Below are positions 26,700 to 36,762 of a stretch of 64,000 nucleotides of DNA, in pieces. Each line of letters starts with the position of its first letter. Within the stretch, counting starts at the first letter, position 1. The DNA lies in NCBI GenBank assembly GCA_013396755.1, contig VWZF01002381.1, positions 537,982 through 601,981 of the forward strand, in the 5' to 3' direction. The stretch is from Sclerurus mexicanus (taxonomy: Eukaryota > Chordata > Aves > Passeriformes > Furnariidae). Below the pieces are notes generated by a model. It was not told the DNA's origin. It searched no databases and was given only the letters and a program-made list of their open reading frames with translations. The translations under genes were made by a program, and so were the position numbers.

Positions 26700-27328
26700 G
26701 ACAAGAAACACAGCTCATCCAGAACAAAAATACCTGCTAAGAACTGACCTGTGTTTAGGAGCTCCAGATGAGGTGATTTCTGAGGGGTCTCTGCAGGTGA
26801 CAGAGTTCTGAATACCAGCCCATGATAACAAGTACTTAAATAAATAAAAAATAACTTCCAAAGAATGAAATCCACCTCAAACCCTGAAATTCCTTAACTA
26901 GGAAAACAACAATTCCATCAGACTATCCAACCTAGAAAAACTTTGAAAAGAGTCAATGAGCACTGAAAGCAAAAGCTCAAATGAAAGCTGCATAGAATTG
27001 CTCAGAAAAGAAGGAAGCAAAGAAAAGGAGAAGATGGGGTAAACACCTACCTAAAGCCAAACTCCTATCAGGACCTCTCATGTTGCCTAAAAGAAAGTTG
27101 AGAGTACGTCAGAGGAAGTTGAATTCACTGGTATGACAACAGAATGTGGCAAAACTCCATTTGTTATGATCTTGTAGTGCCAAAATATGTATTAACTGAT
27201 AATACATTGTTAATATAACTGCGAGTCCCCTTCTGATTCTGGTATATGTGTGCCCTTTAAATTATCCATTTTTTGTATAAGTCTATACTTTAAATATACA
27301 AACATTTTTTCCTTAAAATAGGATTCTG

Positions 27329-27374
27329 GATAGATAGATAGATAGATACATACATACATACATACATACACACA
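27329..27374 (+). repeat. Compound (GATA)n-(CATA)n microsatellite
   Basis: GATAGATAGATAGATAGATA passes without a break into CATACATACATACATACATA and ends in CACACA. The compound form suggests point mutation followed by expansion of the variant unit. Confidence 0.95.
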
Positions 27375-27744
27375 AATAATTGCCCCTGTTTTCATTAATA
27401 CACATTTCCATATTGCAATGTTGCAATGTTTAAGTTGACCTAAGCCCCTATCCCATTAATATCTTCCCATTGGGTCAGATATTGTCCATAATCATTCTCC
27501 CAGTAAGCTCTAAGGATATTTGACATCAGTTTCAATAGGCACAGGAAAAAACATTCTTTGTGTGTATTCGTAGAAATCCAAATAGATTACAGTATCTTTA
27601 ATGTAACAACCTTTTTCTTTTCTCTTTTAGTCCTATATACAGATGACTAAATACCCCAACACATACCTCTATCCATGCAATTCCCAAACCTGTCTGTTAA
27701 CCAATTTTTTCTACTCATAAAATAGTATTATTGTTCTGATGCAT

Positions 27745-28335
27745 CAGGGTGCATCAGGCAAAGCATCGCCAGCCGGTCAAGGCAGTCCCACTTTGCACTG
27801 GGGCGGCCTCATCTTGAATATTGTGGGCAGTTTTGGGCGCAGCAATATAGGAAAGATATTAAGCTGTTAGAGAGTGTCCAAAGGAGAGCAAAGAAGACGG
27901 TGAGGGGCCTTGAAAGGAAACCATCTGAGGAGTGGCTGAGGGCACTTGGTCTGTTCAGCCTGGAGGAGGCTGAGGGGAGACCTCATTGCAGGTACAACTT
28001 CCTTGTGAGGGGAAGAGGAGGGGAAGACATTGTTCTCTTCTCTGTGGTGACCTGTGACAGAACCTGAGGGAATGGCCTAAAGTTGTGTCAGGGGAGGTTT
28101 AAGTTAGATAGTAGAAAAAGGTTTTTCACCCAGAGGGTGGCTGGGCACTAAAACAGGTTTGCCAGGGAACTGGTCACTACACCAAGCCTGACAGAGCTCA
28201 AGAAGCATTTAGATGACACTGTCAGGCACCTGGTGTGCCTCTTGAGGATGGTCTTGTGCAGGGTTAAGAGTTGGACTTGATGATCCTTGTGGGTCCCTTC
28301 CAACTTGGCAAATTCTGTGATTCTGTGATTCATTC
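27745..28335 (+). mobile_element. CR1 LINE fragment, plus orientation
   Basis: It begins near GGTGCATCAGGCAAAGCATC, runs through the block for a 'RPHLEYCGQFWAQQY'-type peptide and an RQ-rich stretch, and ends in GATTCTGTGATTCTGTGATT at about 28330. The 3' untranslated end (TGGACTTGATGATCCTTGTG, then GGTCCCTTCCAAC) differs from the other copies, which suggests another CR1 subfamily. A short internal gap lies after the GGGGAGACCTCATTGC stretch. Reading frames are disrupted. Confidence 0.88.
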
Positions 28336-28546
28336 TTTTCCTTTAATAGGGGTATAATCTTACTGTGATCACTGTACTTAGAAATGCAAAATGTAATGCT
28401 GTATCAACTCATTGAAATACCCTTTAACAAGGATATATGCCCTGTTAAAAGAAATAGAAGCAAGCTTACATTTACCTTTGAAGTAGTTAACTTCATTCTA
28501 CATTTTCTACTCAAGAAAATTCCCCCTGTGAAAAACCTGACAGTTA

Positions 28547-29350
28547 TAGAATCATAGAATGGTCAGGATTAGAAGGGACTGTAAAGGTCATTCTAGTTCT
28601 AATCTCCCTGTCATGGGCAGGTACACCTTCCATTAAACCAGGTCACTCAAAGTCCCATCCAGCCTGGTATTGAATACCTCTGGGGATGAGGCATCCACAG
28701 TTTCTCTGGGCAATCTGCTCCAGTGGCTCACTATCCCAATTGTAAAAAATTTCTTCCTTGTGTCTCATTTAAACCTACCCTTCTTCATCTTAAGGCCATC
28801 TCCCCTTGACCTATCATTACATGCTGTTGTGAAAAGTCCCTCTCCAGCCTTCTTATTGGCTCCCTTTAGGTACTGAAAGGCTGCTCTGAGGTCTCTCTGA
28901 AGTATTCTCCGGGCAGAACAGCACCAACTTTCTCAGCCTTTCCTCATAGGAGAGGTGCTCCACCCCAGTGATCTTGGTGGCTCTCCTCTAGACTTGCTCC
29001 AACAGGTCAATGTCTTGTGCTGGGGTCCCCAGAACTGGATGTGGGGTCTCCTGAGAGCAGAGGGGAAGAATCATCTCCCTCAACCTGCTGACCATATACC
29101 TCTTTTGATGCAGCCTAGGATGCAGTTGGCTTTCTGAGTTGTAAGGTCATGTTGACTTTTTTGTCCACAAACACTACCAAGTTCTTCTCCTCAGGTCTTG
29201 ATCCATTCACCACGCAGCCTGTACTTGTGCTTGGGATTGCCCCGACTCAGGTACAGGACCTGCACTTGGCCTTGTTGAACTTCATGATGTTCATGCTGGC
29301 CCACCTCTCAAGCCTATCAAGATCCTTACTAAGCCCTTACTCTAGTGTGT
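28547..29350 (-). mobile_element. CR1 LINE fragment, minus orientation
   Basis: It begins with the reverse-complemented tail ATAGAATCATAGAATGG and continues through the whole C-terminal third of CR1 ORF2 up to the TTGCACTTGGCCTTGTTGAAC block, breaking off at ~29350. Its 3' end faces that of the neighbouring plus-strand copy, 211 bp away. Several stops and indels make it non-coding. Confidence 0.9.
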
Positions 29351-32300
29351 ATCAGATTAAGATAAAGACTTAAATAAAAACTATTTGGTTTGCTCTGTTA
29401 TTGTATGCATATTGCATACAATATGCAATTCACACAATTTTTTGGATTAACAAGGATGATGTTTCTTAGTGCACATGATATTCCTTTATTTCATCCTCTC
29501 AAATTTGACAGCTTTGTGAAATACAGATGTTTTTCAACTGTCTTACTTGAAGCTTCTGTAAAGTTCAACTAAACCTACAGCAGATATATTTAAGGCACAA
29601 TGCAAATATTCAATGCCACTGACAGCATGCCTCCACAGTTCTTTAAGTCTCATGAAACCTCGATTTTCACAGGATTTTTCAACTGTATGAATATTCTTAG
29701 TCTGGTTTCACTTAATCCCTACCTTAATTGCTTGAAATTAAACAAAACTTATAGTAGAGAAAAAATAGCTGAATACCTCATAGCTTATTGCTGTGGACAA
29801 ATAGACATTACAATTCTTTAATACATACCTAGGAATCACAATTACATGGGTTACATTACTTGCAATTTTGTCTCTGGAAAAAGAGAATACTGCATACAGT
29901 TCTGCTGCATGTAACTCAAGATTAATGCTGAAAATGGTGAATTCTTGGAACAGTCACAAGAGTGACTGGGGTTTGAAAAACAAAATTCATGGTGAAAAAC
30001 TCCAGGATCACATCACCCATTTAAGTTCTCAAAGAGACTCTATTAATTAATGACTCATTTGATCACAGTGTCTACCCAGATAACACATACAGATGATAAA
30101 CTCTTCCACAGAGCCCAGTGGAAATAAGACAACTTTCAAATGTTCAAAATTGATGATAGAAAAGTATATGGGATTCAGGTTTCTTCTGATGCAGGCATCT
30201 ATAGTATGAATACTTGCCTTGACTCTTTCTACAATCTATGGGCAGCTGTGAACATTTCTATCATAATACCTTTTTCATCTTAGATAACTGAACTGTGGTC
30301 TAAAGAGCCTATCACTCTCTCCTGGAACACTTGCTCAGTTGTAGATATACATCTAAATTAAAGTTTGGTGAGAACTCCATTCATACTAAAAATGTCACAC
30401 ACCTTTCAACAGATATTATAAAGACTGTGATGGACTCATCACTGATAATTCTTCAAGTAGAATATGAAGGACTTCTTATACTGTGCACTCAAATTTAAAC
30501 CAGAACAAATTCAGAATAGTTCTTTACCTTTCTTCAGATATGAGATCTGATGCAGTGATTGCAATGGTCTTATCCAACCATAAAAATTATTACAGTTAAT
30601 TTAATCCAAAACGGAATTTGCAGAAATATTTCTTCAGTAGCTCAACCTAGCTATTTTAAATGGGGCTGTGAAACAAGTGTCATGATACGCATAAACAAAC
30701 CTAGAGTCTGCTTTGGCTCTTCAAATTCAATTTTGAGTTCTAGCTTAAATAAAACTAATTAATAATTAATTCCCCTAAAAAGACTACATAAATGTACTCT
30801 TTTTCAAAAAAAAAAAAAGATAGGAGACATGTAAAAACAACTTTATGTCACCAAATCTCTAATACTGTGGTCTTGATATTCTTACAGAATTGTTGTAATT
30901 GCATTTCACAGATACATTAACCTTTTATCCTTTCCCAGTAACAATGTTTTTCCTCCATCTGAAACAGAAGTATTCACTTCTGTCTTAGCAATCAAATTGT
31001 AGGTGATAAAATAATCACATGTAATCAAAACTCAAACTTTGTTGCCTGCTTTTCATATTACCATTAATTAAAAAAAACCTAATTTCTCCATGTCTTCTTC
31101 TGTTTCAAAACCTTTATTTATGCGTATTTTGCTGCTCAGTGCTGAAATAATTCACTGTATTTAAGACCTCAGTACAAACTCTGCTCATGCCAAGGGAGTT
31201 CTTACGCGAACACAAAAATGCTCTCTCCTGTCTAAAAATTAAAATACAAATACGTTTACAGGCTTGTAACCACACTAAATTATAAATGCGACAGAGTGCA
31301 TCACAAATTTAACATCAAAGTCCTTAATCTGTTTATTAGTTGAATATATTTTTGGCTCTTGTTTGAATCCTCAGCATTCTCAAATTTCTTCTTTCTCAGT
31401 TGTTTATTGAGCTGGCAGTTTAGATGTATTACAAACTCTTAGGCATACTGTAGATGCAATTTTTTATGTCTTAAATCTACTGTTTTAAATTTTACATGAT
31501 AAATTGAAGGTTAAACTTACCTTCTTTTTTGCCTTCCTTTTTTTTTTTGGTAGTTATGTGGGAGTATTTTACTTAAACTTAGAAGCGTGAAACAGGTCCA
31601 GAGGTGCTTTAGATACTCACACTCTCAACTTCAAAGTAGTAATATAAGCTTTTGCTTCCAACCATGTGGGACATGTTTAGCTCTGGGCATATATCACTAT
31701 GTAACCTATATACAGCCAATGAGAAAGATCTACTTCCTTCCATAACCTATTTTCTTGTTATAGAAAAAGTTTAAATTCCTATTGAGTAATGAGAATCAAA
31801 TAAAATAGTTTCAAAGCCAATTTAAACACGGAAGAAGTTTGATTGAAAAAAAAATTACTTCGCTTACTTCTCATTCTCTGTTCCTGTATTGGGAATCTGT
31901 CATTCCGACTTGTAAGTATTAAGTAATTTTCTGCTCGTTTCCTAAGTTTTGAAGACAGGCAGGAGGTGTTCAGTGTTTTCACCATTTTTCAATACTGTTG
32001 GCTCATTTTACATTTCTATGTGATAAGCTTTAATTCTGATCATGAAGAGAGAGAAATCAAATAATTCAGGAGAGCCTGAAGGGGCAGAGGCAGACTGACC
32101 ACTGCTTAGTATAAAAGAGTTTCATAGTATCATGACAGCAGTGATATGGCAGCTCTAGAATTCAAATGTGGCCAGCCATTAGTACAGGACCTAGTGAGTT
32201 GTACTGTTTCAGCTAGGTAATGCTCCATAAATAAGAATGAAATTTGTCTCTGCAGTTTAACTTTTATAACCTTCTGTATAAGATTATAAAGAATTTCAAA

Positions 32301-33280
32301 CTGGTTCTGTTTTTTCCCCCCCAATTTTGTATATCTGTTTGTTTGTACTGTATTGTCTTGGAATTATTTAACTTTAAACCTTAATTTTCATCAGTCACAA
32401 AAATGTAAACTATATTCCTAACTGTCGCTAAATTTCACATATCCCTTAAGAACAGACATTTCTTTAGTCCTATATACTGAAATGTATTGGTTTCATATTA
32501 TGACTTTTATTTCATTAAAATTATGCATTCAATTTCTTCTAAAAACAGATTATTAGTTCCTAAGCTTTTTCTATATGCTTAGCCTTGCAATGACTTTTGC
32601 ATGTCCTTACCTTCATGTACCACATAAAATCAAGGTTCAGTGAAAGTTACGACATTGAGTTCAGGACAGGATAAAAAGGAAATTTTTACCATTTGATGCC
32701 CAGTTATTCAATTCCCTTGCTTGGTTTGAAGGCACTTCTGTGACTCCTGTGCAGTACTGGACTTTTAAGGATAGAGACTTTTTTCAGAAATGTCTTTACC
32801 TCTTTCTCAAGATTAAAAAACCAAATTAAACAACAACAAAACCAACAAAAAAGCGCAAGCAAACAAACAAAAACTACAAAAAACAAGGAAGGTGAATAGT
32901 CCTCTTTAGCCTCTTTTTTAAAAATATGGAGATGATGTCATTAACTTGTGCCATTCTCTGAAATGACATTATTTAGAAAATATTTTGAAGGTTCCAGGAC
33001 TTTTTTCAATATGTAAACAAGATCAGACATTCTTTTGAAGTAGAATTGCCTTTGTTCTAGAGCTATTTCAGATAAAGAATTAAGGCATTATTTGTTCTGT
33101 TACACTTATTCAAAAGTATAACAGTAATACAGTATAACTATTGCAACCCACCAAGTGATACTGTAGAGCTTTCACTTAAAGCTCTTCATCAAACAAATTT
33201 TTAGAAGTTATTTTCATGGCAAAGAGAAAAATGACTAATAGAGATAAAAGAATTAGCTGAGAAGTTTTACCTGGGTCCAG
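29351..33280. other. Intronic sequence, 3.9 kb without clear mobile elements
   Basis: AT-rich unique sequence with only short random-looking frames. A CAAA/A-rich low-complexity tract occupies about 32812-32887. No gene, RNA or mobile element recognised. Confidence 0.6.
32812..32887 (+). repeat. A-rich CAAA low-complexity tract
   Basis: About 76 bases dominated by A with regular C (ACAACAACAAAACC, AAACAAACAAAAAC). On the minus strand it reads as a GTTT-rich tract like that at 9525, so the minus-strand open frame across it is compositional. Confidence 0.85.
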
Positions 33281-34186
33281 TATCAGAGAACAATAGAACG
33301 TTTTGGTTTGGAAAGGGCCTTAAAGACCACTTAGTTCCAACCCCCTAGTGGAACGCGATAGTTCCCTTACTGAAAGCTACACTGTCCATGAGACCAGGTT
33401 GCTCAAAGCCCCATCCAACCTGGCCTTGAAAATTTCCAGAGATGAGGCATCCACAGCTTCCCTAGGCAACCTGTTCCAGTGCCTCACCAGCCTCACAGTA
33501 AAGAATTTCTTCCCAATATTGAAACTAAACCTACTCTCAGCTTAAAGCCATTCCCCCTTGTCCTATCACTACATGCCCTCGAGAAAATGCCCCTCTCCAG
33601 CTCTCTTGTAGGCCACCTTTAGGTACCAGAAGGCTGCTTTGAGGTCTCCCTCAAGCTTTCTCTCCCCCAGGTTGAACTCCAACTCTCTTAGCCTGCCTTC
33701 ATAGGGGAGCTGCTCCAGCCCTTAGGTCACCTTCATGGTCCTCTTCTGGACTCACTCCAGCAGGTCCATGTCCTTCTTATGTTGGGGGTCCCAGAGCTGG
33801 CTGCAGTACTCCAGGTAGGGTCTCATGAGAGCTGAGTAGAGGGGCACAACCACCTTCCTTGATCTGTTGCCCATGTTTCTTTTGATGCAGCCGAGGGTGC
33901 AGTTGGCTTTCTGTGCTGGCAGTGCACATTTCTGGCTTATGTTAAGCTTCTTGTCAACAAATATCACTAAGTCACAAAATCACGGAATCAAATAATCAAT
34001 TAGATTGGAAAACATTTCTGAGATCAAGTCCAACCTAAGACTTAACACCACTGTGTCAACTACAGCATGACACTAAGTGCCACATCCAGCCTCCCTTAAA
34101 TGTCTCTGAGAACAATGGCTCTATGACCTCCTTGTAATACATTGAAAAGTCCTTCTTCTCTGGGATGCTCTCAATAGATACTAAAT
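33281..34186 (-). mobile_element. CR1 LINE fragment, minus orientation, split by a younger CR1
   Basis: The 3' end is at ~33281 and homology runs to ~33973, where the minus strand still reads CR1 ORF2 (NISQKCALPAQKANCTLGCIKR and LMRPYLEYCSQLW, cited here as motifs). The CR1 order then jumps, and resumes at 34147 with AAGTCCTTCTTCTCTGGGAT and CTCTCAATAGA, exactly the part of CR1 that should follow CACTAAGTC. The intervening 173 bp are another CR1 copy. The element ends at ~34186. Confidence 0.85.
33974..34146 (-). mobile_element. Nested CR1 3'-end fragment inside an older CR1
   Basis: It starts with a degraded tail (AAAATCACGGAATCAAATAATC), followed by the TTAGATTGGAAAACATTTC and CAAGTCCAACC blocks, and reads to about 34140 (CTCTATGACCTCCTTG). 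It is of the 3'-end type seen at 16.5 and 45.3 kb, unlike its host copy. AAGTC is present on both sides, consistent with a short target-site duplication. Confidence 0.8.
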
Positions 34187-34831
34187 TACCAACAAAGGAT
34201 TAGTAATTATAGTATTGTTTCTAGCTATACCGGCTATTAATTATATATAATTAACCTTTTTTAAAGTTTTGGTGTGAACCTACCTATTGGCACCTACCTC
34301 ATCAAGAAAATACCCCACGCAGAAACTCAAATCCCTCTTATTCACATATAGTCTGTCATTGCATGGGGTCAAGGCCAAGGGAGCGGCTTTTTTCGACTGG
34401 CATTCAAAGATATTTTGCTGGACTTCCTCAATACGTGAAAAATGACAATGTAGCTGACAATGCACTACAATGAGTCCCAAAAATGTCTAAGCAAACTTGC
34501 AAGTTTTCTCACTGGAAGTGCTGTCTTCATAGAAACCTCTCAAAGCATGTATTAAAATGGCATTTTGTAACATTTGAGTATTATCACATCCCCAAGATTC
34601 GTAAGTCTCTAAAGCAAAGCAAAGTTAATGAGCTCAACACCTACTCACAGTACTAGAGTTCTAAACCGTTTTGTTCCTTTGAAAAGTCTTAAAGTAGCTT
34701 AAATATACATATTGATTTTATATTGTGTTTGCTTATTATTACATTTATATGTTAAAATGAACCTTCTAGCTAATGTATTTAACTTCAGAATAAAAGAATT
34801 TAATTCAAGAATAGCAAGAAAAAGGATCCGG
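34187..34831. other. AT-rich spacer between CR1 copies
   Basis: Unique sequence between the split minus-strand CR1 and the plus-strand reverse-transcriptase copy. It holds a perfect 18-bp palindrome (TTAATTATATATAATTAA, 34237-34254). Nothing else recognised. Confidence 0.6.
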
Positions 34832-36262
34832 GTAACTACAAGCTAGTCAGTCTAACCATGACCCCTGGGAAGGCAGTGGAGAAAGTGGTCATGAAAGCCC
34901 TTTTCAAACATGATGGACAAGGTGGGAGTGGTCAGCATAGATTTATGAAGGGAAAATCATGTCATAAGAATATGAAAACATTCTATAGTGAATTCTACAG
35001 TACTCAGTGAATGAGGGGATATTGTTTATATTGCATTTAGCAAGGCTATCAGGAATGTCTCCTGTAATACCACTATCCCTGGAAGTGCTCAAAAAACACG
35101 TAGATGTGGCATGTCATGGCATGGTTAAGTGAGCATGGTGGTATTCAGTCAAAGTTTGGACTTCATGATCTTAGAGGTCTTTTCCAACATTAGTGATTAT
35201 ATGATTCTATATTCTCCTCAAAAAATGATGAAGTACAAGTTATATTCACAGACACTAAGGTGAGTTGAAAGCTGGCTGAGCTGTTGGGCTCAAAGGGTTG
35301 TGGTCAAAAGCACGATGTCCAGCTGGAGGAGAGTCAGTGATGGTATTCCCCAGGGGTCAGTACTGAGCCCAGTACAGTTTAACATCTTCAGTAATTACCT
35401 GGATGATGGGACAGTGCACCTTCAGCAAATTTGCAGATGATCCAAATTTGGGAAGGTTAGTTTATATAGCAGATGCTTTTGCTGACAAAGGAACCATAAC
35501 AGGCTAAAGAAATGGGCAAGCAGTAATAACCTCAAGTACAAGTAAGAGAAATGCTAAATCCTGCACCTAGGAAAGAATAACTATGTGCTTCAGTACATAG
35601 GGGTTGACTGTCTTGAAATCTTGGAGGAAGAACCAGCAATGTGCCTTTGCAACAAGAAAGGCCGATAGCTTTTCCTGAGCTGAATTAGGAACAGGATGAC
35701 ATCACCTGCAGGTTGACTATGTGATCCTTCCCTTCTCCTGACCATTGGAGAGGCCACAGCTGGAGTGCTAGGTCCAGCCCTGGGCTCCCTGGTACACAAG
35801 GGCAAGCAACATATGGAATTGAGTTCAACATCATGAAGATGATGAAGTACTTGGAGCATGTGACCAACATGGAGAAGCTGAGACAGCTTGCATCGTCCAG
35901 CTTGGCAAAGATGCACAGGAGCATCTTATTCATGTGTATAAACACTTGATGAATGCAAAAGTTAAGAATATGGAGTCAGACCCTTTCTCTCGAAAAAGGT
36001 CAAATGGAAAAGAGACACTATTGACATTGAGGAAACTTCATTTACATGTAAGAAAAAAAATTTCATTGTGAGAGTAGTCAAACACCAGAACAGGTTTCCC
36101 AGAGACATTGTGCAATCCCCACCCTTGAAGATATTCAACAGCTGGCTGGACATGACCCTGATCAGCCTGCTTTTGATGACCCTACTCAGAGCAGGAGGGG
36201 TTGGACAAGACAATGTCCAGAGATCCCTTTTAACCTCAACTCAATTCTGCAATTCTGATTTT
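34832..36262 (+). mobile_element. CR1 LINE with recognisable reverse transcriptase, plus orientation, interrupted
   Basis: This is the longest CR1 copy in the window. In broken frames it shows reverse transcriptase blocks in the right order: GNY-LVSLT (34836), QHRFMKGKSC (~34937), DIVYIAFSKA (~35020), then after an interruption GIPQGSVLSPVQFNIF (~35343) followed by YLDDG and SKFADD (~35430, part of the active-site region). It ends in a CR1 3' region with TTGGACAAGACAATGTCCAG, then AACCTCAACTCAATTCTGC at ~36250. A separate CR1 end occupies 35071-35213. Frameshifts and stops show it is inactive. Confidence 0.85.
35071..35213 (+). mobile_element. Nested CR1 3'-end fragment, same orientation as host
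   Basis: The 143 bp from CACTATCCCTGGAAGTGCTC to TGATTATATGATTCTAT are a complete CR1 3' terminus (with ACACGTAGATGTGGCA, and CTTAGAGGTCTTTTCCAAC). They lie between the host's FSKA block and its WAQRVVV block, where no CR1 3' end belongs. The host resumes at ~35214. The inserted copy is severely 5'-truncated. Confidence 0.75.
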
Positions 36263-36671
36263 CAAAAATAAGATGATGTGCTGTAATGCTATATCCCCTA
36301 CATTGCAATATGACTTGTGGGCTTAATGACAAAATAGATTTTCCCCAATTTGTGACTGATTAAAGAGACAGTCAGGGGACTTGAAAAGAATCAGACTTAC
36401 TTATAGGTCTGTTAATTCATGAGGGTCTTTAAAACAAACTTTTCTCTTGTATACATGTGATGTATTGCTCTAAGTAGAAAACTATGATAGTATAAATAAA
36501 CTCATGCAATGAAATGCTACTTATTTTATCCACTACCTAGTCTAACAAGTGTTTTTAAATGTTAGAGGCAAGTTTTCTAAGATGTTATTGTCTTCAAATT
36601 CTTAGGAGTCTTTTGAACAGATATTTAAAATTGCTGGGTTTATGGCTGAAAGTGTTACCCCTCAGTTTTTA
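36263..36671. other. Spacer between two CR1 3' ends
   Basis: AT-rich unique sequence of 409 bp; I see nothing in it beyond a few short A/T runs. Confidence 0.6.
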
Positions 36672-36762
36672 TCACAGAATCACAGAATGGGTAAGGTTGG
36701 AAGAGACAACAGTGATCTGATCCAGTCTCCCTATTCCACCAGAGTCTTCCTAGGGCACTTAA
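36672..36762 (-). mobile_element. Short CR1 3'-end remnant, minus orientation
   Basis: TCACAGAATCACAGAATGGG is the reversed CR1 tail, followed by AAGGTTGGAAGAGACAAC and a diverged 3' untranslated part up to TTGTTGAC at ~36762. Only about 90 bp survive. It faces the plus-strand copy that ends 410 bp earlier. Confidence 0.75.

Larger units (their letters stand above)
16976..27744. other. Intronic sequence, 10.8 kb without clear mobile elements
   Basis: Unique AT-rich sequence. It contains the ATCT microsatellite at 22071, a GC-rich palindrome at 22848, three consecutive hairpins at 26609-26699 and a GATA/CATA microsatellite at 27329, listed separately. No gene is supported. Confidence 0.6.

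Noticed and set aside
33348..33545. Plus-strand frames over CR1 copies (also at 28670-29373 and 45342-45797)
   Set aside because: They lie antisense to CR1 ORF2 and are shadows of the element's own coding.
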